Positions 24,855 through 33,200 of a DNA stretch of 46,078 nucleotides are shown here, in pieces. The stretch is taken from contig NZ_AUDQ01000022.1 in NCBI RefSeq assembly GCF_000425545.1, positions 1-46,078 of the forward strand, read 5' to 3'. The stretch's first letter is position 1; every line of letters starts with the position of its first letter. Source of the stretch: Sporosarcina ureae DSM 2281. Lineage in GTDB: Bacteria; Bacillota; Bacilli; Bacillales_A; Planococcaceae. The notes under the pieces were generated by a model. The model did no database searches and was not told the origin of the DNA. It worked only from the letters and a program-made list of their open reading frames with translations. The translations under genes and the position numbers were made by a program.

Positions 24855-25544
24855 ACACTACCTCATTTACTTTTTGGTATTTTGCGTTTGTACGCATGAT
24901 ACTTGGTGGTTCTTCACTCTTTTATTCATCATGTCCTTATTATTCCTTTTTTATGCGGGATCGGTGGTGATTTTTGGGGGTGTTCAAATATAGAAGAGGA
25001 TTGTTGATTAGGGAGAGGGTTGGAGGAGTTGGGCTGGTGGATTAATCCTACTAAGGAGGGAGTAGATAGCGATACATGAAACAAGCATAGCATTTTATGT
25101 ATTGAACTGGAGTTAAAAGATTGGCATGGGGAAGATAGCGCGTGAGATATAATTGGTTACACAGCAAACCGTTACGTGATAATAGATAAAGATTATATAT
25201 TTGGTTTGAATGATGCCGAAAGTACTAAGGTTTATGAAGGTGAAGAAGTAAGAAAATATATTATGAGTATAAGAAATGATGAAGCACTTGAGGAGTATTT
25301 TATCTATATCTTGGCGAATAGATAGGTAGGGGAATTGGGTTTGTAATGGATTTTTTACTTCCTGGGTAGATAGCGAGGGTATTGTGAACTTAAGCATAGA
25401 ACGTATTACTAATTGAATTATAAATAAAGCAATTTTCAATACACATATTAATTACAGAGAGGAATTACTTAAATTAGCACAAGCTTCCATAGGAATAATA
25501 TGCTATAATTTTGTTGATTAAATAAAATATGGTAGGTGGTTTTT
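24855..25544. other. Intergenic region with a coding fragment
   Basis: A plus-strand open frame 25146-25325 reads ANRYVIIDKDYIFGLNDAES then TKVYEGEEVRKYIMSIRNDE, without start or ribosome site, and is probably a gene tail. Two copies of GTAGATAGCGA (about 25059 and 25364) bracket it. An extended -10 (TGCTATAAT, 25501-25509) lies ahead of the next gene and is its likely promoter. A -35 is not evident. Confidence 0.4.
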
Positions 25545-26669
25545 TTGCCAATAATAGAGAGAATGATAGTACACGATTTGAATTTGGGTGGAAATGAGCC
25601 TGAATTTAGTGAGAAATTAATAAATCTGACAGAGTTGATTGATACAGATGATGAGAGTGTTCTTGAAGATTATATAACGGAAGACTATGTTGAACAAATT
25701 AATGTTTCTGAATCACTAGACGGATTAGAGTTCTTTAAAGAACATATTAAAAACAATAGAACACAAGGCTTTACTAAGCAATGTAAATTTCTAAATAACC
25801 CTGCAAATCATGTGAGAAATACAATTACAACATTATATCCATTAATAGAAGAAAATGCTTTCGATGATCATTTTGATGAACAGTTTATTTTACAATCTAA
25901 AATTATAACGGGTCACTTACATACATCTATGAAAGGGAAATCACGGAGTGACGGTGCAGTTTTCATTTTTGTTTATACACTCCAAGAACAGCGTTATTTA
26001 GGAATATTAAAAATGGATCCAAACTTGGGGATACAGGTAAATGAAAACCTTACATTAACAGTAAGAAAAAAAATGCTTCCAAGCGTAAAAGAAAAACTAC
26101 ATAAATCTGCATTCATCAAGTTTTCAGAAAGGTTCGACGACGATTTGAAGACAGATTTATTCATCTTGGATAGACAACAGACAAGGGATGAACCCGCAAA
26201 GTATTTTATGTTGGACTTTTTAATAGCGAGAGAAAAAGCAAACGCGGACAATTTAACACCAGAATTACTTAAAAATATAAAGAATGAAATTTGTTTATAT
26301 ATAGATACTGATGATAAAAAAAGTTCGTTTGTTTCAAGACTCACTAAAAGGTTTAGCTCGAACGAAGAATTTAACCTTGAACAACATATATTACCCCTGC
26401 TAGAAGGCTTATTACCTAATGATTTTCCAATTGAACAAAGTTTAAAAGCAATTAAAGATAAAACTTTGGTAAAATACCCAGATGCAGTGTTTTCGTTTAT
26501 ACCTAATCCTGAAAAAGTAAAAGATTTGGAATTCAAAAATGAAGATAAAAGTATTACAATTAAAATTAGTAATAATATATCAGAAGAACTTTATACTCAT
26601 CAAGTCGATGAACAAGAAAATATAATTTTTACATTTAAAAAAGAATTAAATGTTAAACCTATGATCTAA
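25545..26669 (+). CDS. Nucleoid-associated protein, NdpA/YejK (NA37) family
   Basis: The 374-aa protein follows the NA37 family pattern: a first domain with a hydrophobic core ending YLGILKMD, then QVNENLTLTV, a lysine/alanine segment (LHKSAFIKF), the block KYFMLDFLIARE, and a C-terminal domain ending in a beta pair (SITIKISNN and NIIFTFKKE). E. coli YejK is a nucleoid-associated protein; its role is poorly known. AGGTGG with 6-nt spacing favours TTG 25545 over GTG 25536. It is very AT-rich, and a membrane protein gene follows after 20 bp. Firmicute homologues often sit in accessory islands. A DNA-sensing role in defence is my inference. Confidence 0.75.
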   Translation: MPIIERMIVHDLNLGGNEPEFSEKLINLTELIDTDDESVLEDYITEDYVEQINVSESLDGLEFFKEHIKNNRTQGFTKQCKFLNNPANHVRNTITTLYPLIEENAFDDHFDEQFILQSKIITGHLHTSMKGKSRSDGAVFIFVYTLQEQRYLGILKMDPNLGIQVNENLTLTVRKKMLPSVKEKLHKSAFIKFSERFDDDLKTDLFILDRQQTRDEPAKYFMLDFLIAREKANADNLTPELLKNIKNEICLYIDTDDKKSSFVSRLTKRFSSNEEFNLEQHILPLLEGLLPNDFPIEQSLKAIKDKTLVKYPDAVFSFIPNPEKVKDLEFKNEDKSITIKISNNISEELYTHQVDEQENIIFTFKKELNVKPMI

Positions 26670-26689
26670 CGAGAAGGAGTTGTATTTTT

Positions 26690-28105
26690 ATGGAAGAGGA
26701 ACTGCACACTTTATATAAATATTTACAACTCCATTTTGATTATATTGTCTTAGATAAATATAATATAATGACTCTACAATTTAATACACTAGAAAGATAT
26801 AGTGAATTATTACCAGAAGAGATAATAGATAAGGAATATTTTGAATATAAAATATCATATTTAAGTGATGATAGTATAAGGAAAGAAAGTTTTAAAGAGG
26901 ATACTGCTATTTATAGTGATTTTGATTTAACTAAAGGTCAAATTAAAATTAATATAAATAAAAAGATTATGATGAATTATTTTTTGCAAGACAATAAAAA
27001 TAATTTATTCTATAAAAACACAAATTCATTTTTAGATGATATAGAATCAGCTAAACATATTGTTAATCAAGAAGAAAAAGTTAATTTAATAATTTTAGAT
27101 AATGCATATCATGAAAATAGTTTTATAACAATTAACTGTTTATCTAATCTCATAAATCTGAAAAAAATTCTTATCAAACCGAACAAAACAAAATTAGTTA
27201 CTACAGCAAACAATATATTTGATAATATTGAAGTAAGTACATACTTTGACTTGCCACATTTTTGGGACTTTTCTTCAAACGATAGTGTTCTTTTCCCTAT
27301 AAAGCTGAAAACATTAGAAGTGTTCTTAAAAATGATTGGTAATAAACTGATTTTGAAGAATGAAAAAGAGGAAATTTATTTAATTAAAGGCCATCATAAC
27401 TTGGAATTTAACAAGCTAAAAGATACAAGAAAGTTAGAAAGTATTACGCAAATACACTCTGGCGTTTTTTGTAATATAGTAGATTTTGTATTAGATGATA
27501 AAAGGCATTTAGACAAATTGTTGATAACCAGAAATGTAGCAACTACATATTTAAATAACAATTCATCTTTAGCAGATTTAAATGAATACATTGAAAAAAT
27601 GTATTCCACTATCAAGCATCATTTTGAATTATATATTCAAAATGAAGTAAAAATATTTATTGATCAAAAAAATCAATTATTAAAAGAAACATTAGAGGTA
27701 ACCAAACAAATAGCTAAAAACACCTCAGATCTTTCAAGTAACACTAGGACATTAATATCAACGTTTATTGTTTCTGTTTTTGTAGTGTTAATACCAAGTG
27801 TTTTGAAAATTAAATTTAATTCAGAATTACTCTACTTTTTTATTTTGTCATATGTTATCTTTCTCTTAGCAAATCTATATTTAGGAACCAAAATAAAAAA
27901 ACAACATGAAAATTCATTGATTAATTTGCAACGCTATATTCAATTCTCCTCTGTACAATCGGATACTGGATTAGATTATAAAAATTTATATAACAGCTTT
28001 TTAAAAAAAGAAGAAAGTAACTTTTTGTCGATTTATAATTTTTATAAATCAATACTTATCTTTTTGCTACTAACAGGAATAACAATAATATTTAGTGTTA
28101 GTTAA
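26690..28105 (+). CDS. Large soluble domain with three C-terminal membrane helices; probable partner of the NdpA-like protein
   Basis: I do not recognise this 471-aa family. About 350 residues are soluble and lysine-, asparagine- and isoleucine-rich. A probable coiled segment (QNEVKIFIDQKNQLLKETLE...) leads into three helices at about 354-374, 380-400 and 450-470. GAGAAGGAGTTG precedes the ATG, 20 bp after the NdpA-like gene, so they form an operon. The layout, a cytosolic sensor or adaptor plus membrane effector beside a DNA-binding-type protein, resembles membrane-acting phage defence pairs such as Kiwa in plan only. There is no sequence similarity that I can claim. Confidence 0.55.
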   Translation: MEEELHTLYKYLQLHFDYIVLDKYNIMTLQFNTLERYSELLPEEIIDKEYFEYKISYLSDDSIRKESFKEDTAIYSDFDLTKGQIKININKKIMMNYFLQDNKNNLFYKNTNSFLDDIESAKHIVNQEEKVNLIILDNAYHENSFITINCLSNLINLKKILIKPNKTKLVTTANNIFDNIEVSTYFDLPHFWDFSSNDSVLFPIKLKTLEVFLKMIGNKLILKNEKEEIYLIKGHHNLEFNKLKDTRKLESITQIHSGVFCNIVDFVLDDKRHLDKLLITRNVATTYLNNNSSLADLNEYIEKMYSTIKHHFELYIQNEVKIFIDQKNQLLKETLEVTKQIAKNTSDLSSNTRTLISTFIVSVFVVLIPSVLKIKFNSELLYFFILSYVIFLLANLYLGTKIKKQHENSLINLQRYIQFSSVQSDTGLDYKNLYNSFLKKEESNFLSIYNFYKSILIFLLLTGITIIFSVS

Positions 28106-28390
28106 ATATTTAAAGGTATCCACTAGTGTTGTTTATCTGTTGAATAAATGGAGAACAGTGTTTAAGTTGGTAGGTCACAGAACTAATCAGAACTGTGCAA
28201 GGATCAGAAGCAATCACTCTCATTAAAAAATTCACTTCTTTATTAACCATGGTACTGATATTTAATTGGTTCCTATAGCTTAAGCGAATACCGAGTATAC
28301 GCTGTACCCATATAATTCTCCATTCAAGGATAATAGGCATGTTGTTGGCACCAGCAATGATATTACATGTTTGTATAAAAAATGCTGAAC

Positions 28391-28429
28391 AACAGGGGAC
28401 AATTGGAAATATTCCGATTGTCCCCTGTT
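28391..28429. terminator. Strong bidirectional terminator
   Basis: AACAGGGGACAAT and ATTGTCCCCTGTT form a perfect 13-bp stem. It lies between the NdpA/membrane operon and the convergent MFS gene. The preceding 28106-28390 shows no gene. Confidence 0.8.
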
Positions 28430-28593
28430 ATCTTTGGTAATTGACACCTACACGTTTCGGGTAAGCAAGACTCTACCTTTGTAAGCAATCACCCCGACTA
28501 AAATTAACAAAACACCCGATAAGATAAAACACCCCGAATCCCAAATGCATCTGCCAGAACACCCGTTAAGAGAGAAGCAACGTAAGCGTCAAA

Positions 28594-28947
28594 TAGTGAA
28601 CACATTTTAATAGAAGAGAATTCGTGAGATACTCCTCCCATAGAACATATCTTGGGAGGAATTTATTTGAAAAGAAAAGAGAAAGAAGCATACTGGTCTG
28701 CGAAGATCGATGAATATCAAAACAGCGGACTAGCACTTTCTGAATGGTGCGAAACTGCAGAGGTTGCCGTCCATAATATGAAGTATTGGCTACGTAAGCA
28801 GTCACCAGTTAATCCTGCCGCACATCAGGAGACCAGTTGGGTTTCCTGTGTAGTGGAAGAATCGCTAGAAGATTCGATTTCGTTAAAAGTAAACAATGTG
28901 GATATCGAGGTGACGAGTGGCTATGATGAAACTCTGTTACTTCAAGT
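28594..28947 (+). mobile_element. IS66-type remnant inside the MFS gene, flanked by a 12-bp direct repeat
   Basis: GTAAGCGTCAAA occurs at 28582-28593 and again at 28948-28959, and the MFS coding sequence joins across it. The 354-bp insert contains only a tnpA-type gene. No tnpB or tnpC and no convincing terminal inverted repeat on the right are present. IS66 elements normally make 8-bp target duplications, so part of the 12 bp may belong to the element or to chance. Confidence 0.7.
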
Positions 28948-28951
28948 GTAA
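28667..28951 (+). CDS. tnpA: IS66-family accessory protein TnpA, 3'-truncated
   Basis: The sequence KRKEKEAYWSAKIDEYQNSG then LALSEWCETAEVAVHNMKYW LRKQ is the IS66 TnpA (OrfA) pattern, a small helix-turn-helix-like protein needed with TnpB and the TnpC transposase. The usual ending beyond the GYDETLLLQV block is missing, and the stop TAA lies inside the flanking direct repeat. TTG 28667 has GGGAGGA 6 nt upstream. That ribosome site is the right arm of a perfect hairpin (TCCTCCCA 28633-28640 with TGGGAGGA 28653-28660). Confidence 0.8.
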   Translation: MKRKEKEAYWSAKIDEYQNSGLALSEWCETAEVAVHNMKYWLRKQSPVNPAAHQETSWVSCVVEESLEDSISLKVNNVDIEVTSGYDETLLLQV

Positions 28952-30274
28952 GCGTCAAAGGTTCCGGTTCCAATTGCTCCTATTGTTGTAAATACGGTCG
29001 GCAAACGATCTCTAGGAACACTCGTCTGGATCACGGTCTGTTGCGGTATATTTTTGACCTGACTAGAAACACCGACAAGAAAGGAGAAAATCAATGACAG
29101 CGCAGGAATGCTAGTTAAACCAAAGAAGATGGTGAGTAATCCGCTAGAGAACGAGCCCAGGAAAATGAACTGGCTAAGTTTTGGTTTGATCCAGTCGGAG
29201 AATCGGAGACAGAAAAGACTGCCGCTCATCAACCCTATGAAAAAGGCGCCATTGATGAATCCCCACCATTTCTCATCAGCTACCAAAGCATCACTGACAA
29301 ATACATAGAGAATCGCTGCAATCCATACCGTACCAGCAATCGTTTCGAGAATATCCATCCAGACAATTCGTTTTAATACAGGTGAAGTGGAGACCGTTTT
29401 CCAGCCTCGGCTCATTTGCTGCCATGTGCCTTTTTCTTTAGTTGGGGTAAGTTGAACAGCTTCCAACTTGGTGAAGAATAGGCTAGATATGGCGAATGCA
29501 CTGACTGTGAGCCAGACCAACTGACTTGCAGAGAGCCAAATTAACATTGAGCTACCGACAAACCACATAGAAGTTTGGATCAGTTGAGTAACGGTTTCAG
29601 TAATTCCATTCGCTTTTAGTAGCTGTTCACTCTTCACATAATTTGGTATTAGCGATTGGATTACCGGATTAGCGCAGCCGTCCAGTAAGGCGACTAGAAA
29701 TATGATCAAAAACAGCCAATAGAAATTGGATAATGAGAGGTGCTGCAGGAAAAAAGGCAGTGCAACAAGCAAGATTGTTTTTCCGATTTGGGAGGCAGCA
29801 AGCAGCCATTTAAGGTTGAAGCGTTGCACTAATAAAGGTGTCAAGGCATTGGAGATAAACATCGCGTTTGTGATAGTAAATGAGACGAAAGCAGCTGCGG
29901 TGGCGGATCCAGTCAATTCAAAGATGAAGTAGATGATGCTGACAATGTATAGTACGTCGCCAATGTTGGCAAGAGACTGGCCAGTCAGTAACAAATTGAA
30001 ATTTCTATTCAGTTTCATACATTACTCCCCCGAGAGTTCATTTCGTAATTAACTGGTACATAGGGGATTTATTAGATTGGACAAATAGTCACGTCGATCT
30101 TCCTTTCCGGTTTTGGATAAAGCATGGGGGAAATGGCTTTATCTAGAAGTTTTATTATTTACATTATACGTTATTTCAAAGGGATATAAATGATGTTATT
30201 TATACGCGCCTTTTTCTGTCGCAGTTGAGAAAGTTTTCAGGACGTGGCACCATACTAATGAAAAATAGCACTCA

Positions 30275-30572
30275 TTGACAACTATGATTGTGTCAGTGTA
30301 TAGTTTAAAAACCATTAGAACGAAAGGGTGACCCAACTACATGAAGTATTAATCCTATTTTACGAAAAACAATAAAGGTATTCTGCAGGTGATCCTGCTT
30401 TATTTTTGATGCCTTTTATTGTATTTTTCAGAATAGGATTGTATTTCTATAGTTGGACAAAAGGGATAAGGATCTCTTTTTGGTACCCCTATATAATACA
30501 TGCCTCCTATTCTGAAAAGATGATAGGGGGTATTTTTGTATTCCCCCGAAGATAAAAAGGAGGAATGATCGT
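30275..30572 (+). promoter_or_regulatory. Promoter and antibiotic-type transcription attenuator leader of the ABC-F gene
   Basis: TTGACA (30275-30280) and TATAGT (30299-30304, 18-bp spacing) form a promoter. AAAGGGTG precedes a three-codon upstream ORF, ATG-AAG-TAT-TAA (30341-30352). AATCCTATT (30351-30359) pairs with AATAGGATT (30432-30440), enclosing two further hairpins. CAGAATAGGA (30429-30438) can pair instead with TCCTATTCTG (30505-30514). The latter is also part of the terminator stem CCTCCTAT (30503-30510) with ATAGGGGG (30523-30530), followed by TATTTTTGT. These three pairings exclude one another as in ribosome-dependent attenuation. Confidence 0.75.
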
Positions 30573-32141
30573 ATGATAATAGTTGAAGCTAACCATATAA
30601 AACACTACGTACAAGATCGATTGTTATTAGACATAAATAAACTAGAGGTGTATCCAAAAGATCGAATTGGGATAGTCGGCGGTAACGGAAGTGGGAAAAC
30701 AACTTTATTAAATATACTGTCCAATAAAGTTATTCCTGAAGGAGGTCAAGTAATCCAACATGCTAGCATAGAGCTTTTGCCGCAGTTGAAACGAACGGAT
30801 ACAGTCAAAAGTGGCGGCGAAATTACACAAGAATATATTCAGCAGGCACTAAATAGCGATGCAGCTCTGTTGCTTGCGGATGAGCCTACTACAAATCTCG
30901 ATACAGAGCATATCGAATGGTTAGAGAAGAAGTTGAATAAATGGCCAGGTGCCCTTATATTAATTTCCCACGACCGTACATTTTTAGATTCACTTTGCAC
31001 GACAATATGGGAAATAGATGAAGGACACGTGACTAAATATAAAGGAAACTACACTTATTATTCCAAGCAAAAAGAAGTGGAATACCAACAGAAACAACAA
31101 GCATTTGAACAGTACCAAAAGCAAAAGAATCAATTGGAAGAAGCGATTAAACAAAAAGAAGAGCAAGCCCAACGTGCTACTAAGAAACCTAAAAACTTAA
31201 GTAGTTCAGAAGCAAGAATTGTAGGTGCAAAACCATACTTCGCAAATAAACAAAAAAAATTACGTAAGACTGTTTCCGCTTTTGAAACTAGATTAGGAAA
31301 TCTAGAAATTATCGAAATGCAGAAGGAACTTCCGCCTATACAAATGAATTTGCCGAATGAAGAATCGTTTAAAAATCAAGTGGTAGTTCGAGCTGAAGAA
31401 TTAAATGGAATGGTGGGGGAACATGTCCTATGGGATGCTGCAAAATTTTATATCCGTGGAGGCGATAAAGTAGCCGTTATTGGATCAAACGGAACCGGAA
31501 AAACAACATTAATTAAAAAGATCATTCAACAAGAAGCGGGTATCGCTATTTCACCGTCTATAAAGATCGGCTACTTTGCGCAGAATTTAACTATTTTGGA
31601 CCCTGATAAAACTATTTTGGAAAATGTTCAATCCACTTCAATTCAGAATGAAACACTGATTCGAACAGTGCTAGCAAGAATGCACTTCTTCGATGAAGAT
31701 GTATATAAGTCCGTGAACGTTTTGAGTGGTGGGGAACGTGTAAAGGTCGCTTTAACAAAGATCTTTTTAAGTGACGTAAACATGCTTATACTAGATGAAC
31801 CAACAAACTATCTGGACCTGGAATCTCTGGAAGCGTTGGAGACATTATTGAGACAATACAAAGGAACGATTATTTTTGTTTCACATGATAGAAAGTTCAC
31901 AGAAAATGTCTCGACACGAATAGTGGATATTCATAACAGAGCACTAACAGTTTTTGATGGTACCTACGAACAGTATCAAAACCGCAATCCTATTAAAAAA
32001 TACGACTTGCGGCAAAATGAATTACTCTTGCTGGAAACAAAGATTTCGGAAGTCATTAGTCTTTTAAGTGTTAGTCCGACAGACGAATTAGAGAAGGAAT
32101 TTCAAAGACTACTTAGTGAAAAAAGAAAATTGCAAGAATGA
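30573..32141 (+). CDS. ABC-F ribosomal protection protein (Vga/VmlR/Msr-like)
   Basis: The 522-aa protein has two ATPase domains and no membrane segment. Walker A motifs are GGNGSGKTT (36-44) and GSNGTGKTT (about 304-312). Signatures are KSGGEITQ and LSGGERVKV, with Walker B DEPTTNLD and DEPTNYLD. The first domain is compact, as in Vga/VmlR-type antibiotic-resistance ABC-F proteins. A lysine- and glutamine-rich linker helix pair (about 170-230) would reach the peptidyl-transferase centre. Such proteins displace lincosamides, pleuromutilins, streptogramins or macrolides from the ribosome. AAAAAGGAGGAATGATCGT precedes the ATG. The upstream attenuator supports antibiotic induction. Confidence 0.9.
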   Translation: MIIVEANHIKHYVQDRLLLDINKLEVYPKDRIGIVGGNGSGKTTLLNILSNKVIPEGGQVIQHASIELLPQLKRTDTVKSGGEITQEYIQQALNSDAALLLADEPTTNLDTEHIEWLEKKLNKWPGALILISHDRTFLDSLCTTIWEIDEGHVTKYKGNYTYYSKQKEVEYQQKQQAFEQYQKQKNQLEEAIKQKEEQAQRATKKPKNLSSSEARIVGAKPYFANKQKKLRKTVSAFETRLGNLEIIEMQKELPPIQMNLPNEESFKNQVVVRAEELNGMVGEHVLWDAAKFYIRGGDKVAVIGSNGTGKTTLIKKIIQQEAGIAISPSIKIGYFAQNLTILDPDKTILENVQSTSIQNETLIRTVLARMHFFDEDVYKSVNVLSGGERVKVALTKIFLSDVNMLILDEPTNYLDLESLEALETLLRQYKGTIIFVSHDRKFTENVSTRIVDIHNRALTVFDGTYEQYQNRNPIKKYDLRQNELLLLETKISEVISLLSVSPTDELEKEFQRLLSEKRKLQE

Positions 32142-32148
32142 GGTAAGG

Positions 32149-32191
32149 TATCAGGTCCCGACACTTTTTGGAATTGTGTCGGGACCTGATG
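32149..32191. repeat. CAGGTCC-family palindrome acting as terminator
   Basis: ATCAGGTCCCGACAC and GTGTCGGGACCTGAT form a perfect 15-bp stem, followed by GTCTTTTT. It lies 8 bp after the ABC-F stop and between convergent genes, so it very probably ends ABC-F transcription. Confidence 0.85.
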
Positions 32192-32196
32192 TCTTT

Positions 32197-32994
32197 TTAG
32201 CAGGAGAGCTTTTGTTGATTAATATAGTTTACGGTCGCTTCGTAAACAGCTGGAGCTGCATGTTGTCTGACTTGCTTGAGTAGTTCATCATGGTCTTGGA
32301 ATGTCAGAGTTTCCTCGTTGCCACTAGACTTACGATAGTAACGGTCTTCATTAATCGAATATGTGCCGTCGTCTGTTAACTTAGCAATGAGCAACGCTTT
32401 ATTGAATGAAGATTCTGGGCTGTGGTGAATTTGCTGTTTCACATGATCCAAGTGCTCCCAGTCGATCGCGTCGGGATAGAGGGCGTAGCGAAGTTCCCAG
32501 CCGTTATCTTTTAATTGTTCAAATACCATCGTACCTTTTTCGGTCGTTTTGGTCCGCAACCGGAATGTGCCGGCAGGCGAAGTGACGGCGTCTCCATCCA
32601 ATGCGACAGGCTGCATGACGAGATGGTTGCCGAAACCACTGTCGATCAAGTACAGTGTATCCTCGTATTCGAGCAAGTTCACAACGTGTGTCCCCTCCAT
32701 GACGTAGCTGTCTCGTGGAGAGGGCGCCCAAACAGTGCCAGCATCGAGTTGTACGGGAAGGCCCAGATCCCTAAGTAAGATATACAGCAGGCCGTTGAGT
32801 TCATAGCACAGACCACCACGTTCTTGTTTCATCATTTTATCTTGAAGGTATTGTTTCGTAATAGGTTCTTCATTCGCAAGCAGAACATCCAGGTTTTCAA
32901 ATTCAAATTTCTCGGCGAAAAGCGTCTGAACTTGGCTGATCTGCTCAAGTGGTGTGCCGGTAAGTGTTAGCCGTACTGAAATCCATTGCAGCAT
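32197..32994 (-). CDS. nat: Arylamine N-acetyltransferase
   Basis: The 265-aa protein has the catalytic triad of the NAT family: Cys63 in ERGGLCYELN, His103 in GTHVVNL and Asp118 in LIDSGFG. It transfers acetyl groups from acetyl-CoA to arylamines and hydrazines by a ping-pong mechanism in the cytosol. It starts at ATG 32994 after AAGAAAGGACGGATGAAAT. It stands alone. Its neighbour with the ABC-F gene fits a xenobiotic-handling area. Confidence 0.92.
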   Translation of the reverse strand: MLQWISVRLTLTGTPLEQISQVQTLFAEKFEFENLDVLLANEEPITKQYLQDKMMKQERGGLCYELNGLLYILLRDLGLPVQLDAGTVWAPSPRDSYVMEGTHVVNLLEYEDTLYLIDSGFGNHLVMQPVALDGDAVTSPAGTFRLRTKTTEKGTMVFEQLKDNGWELRYALYPDAIDWEHLDHVKQQIHHSPESSFNKALLIAKLTDDGTYSINEDRYYRKSSGNEETLTFQDHDELLKQVRQHAAPAVYEATVNYINQQKLSC

Positions 32995-33200
32995 ATTTCA
33001 TCCGTCCTTTCTTCCGTAGTGCTAACTCCATCATATCAAATGTTCTTGCCATGATAATAGTGTTGGAACCTGACACCATTTTAAGATTGCGAATAGACCT
33101 GCTTTTGTCTACAAATATATTGAGGTTACGATGAAACTATTTACGGATTTCCCCGTCTGTACGTCGATCTATGATTACATGATAGAAAGGGAGAAACACG

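Larger units (their letters stand above)
28448..30018 (-). pseudogene. MFS exporter, disrupted by an IS66 remnant and a frameshift
   Basis: The main part (30018-28948) starts MKLNRNFNLLLTGQSLANIG, as in macrolide-efflux-like MFS proteins, and has about ten helices. It breaks at GTFDAYT. The missing end resumes past the insert (28593-28448) as DAYVASLLTGVLADAFGIRG, then shifts frame in a T run to ILSGVLLILVGVIAYKGRV and ends at TAG 28450-28448. So the gene carries both an insertion and a one-base loss. Intact it would be about 405 aa. GGGGGAGTAATGT precedes the ATG. It is divergent from the ABC-F gene. Confidence 0.85.

Noticed and set aside
24890..24960. Sigma G promoter for the germination operon
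   Set aside because: TGAATA fits a -35, but no CATA-type -10 was found at 17-18 bp on the minus strand, so no promoter is called.
25994..26536. Minus-strand 180-aa frame over the NdpA-like gene
   Set aside because: Long antisense frame caused by AT-rich codon bias. The plus-strand protein has a clear family pattern and ribosome site.
28110..28340. Minus-strand 76-aa frame between the membrane protein and the terminator
   Set aside because: No ribosome site and no family resemblance. Composition gives no coding support.
30453..30497. Second promoter inside the ABC-F leader (TTGGAC and TATAAT)
   Set aside because: The spacing is 33 bp, far from 17. TATAAT here more likely only reflects A/T content beside the terminator stem.
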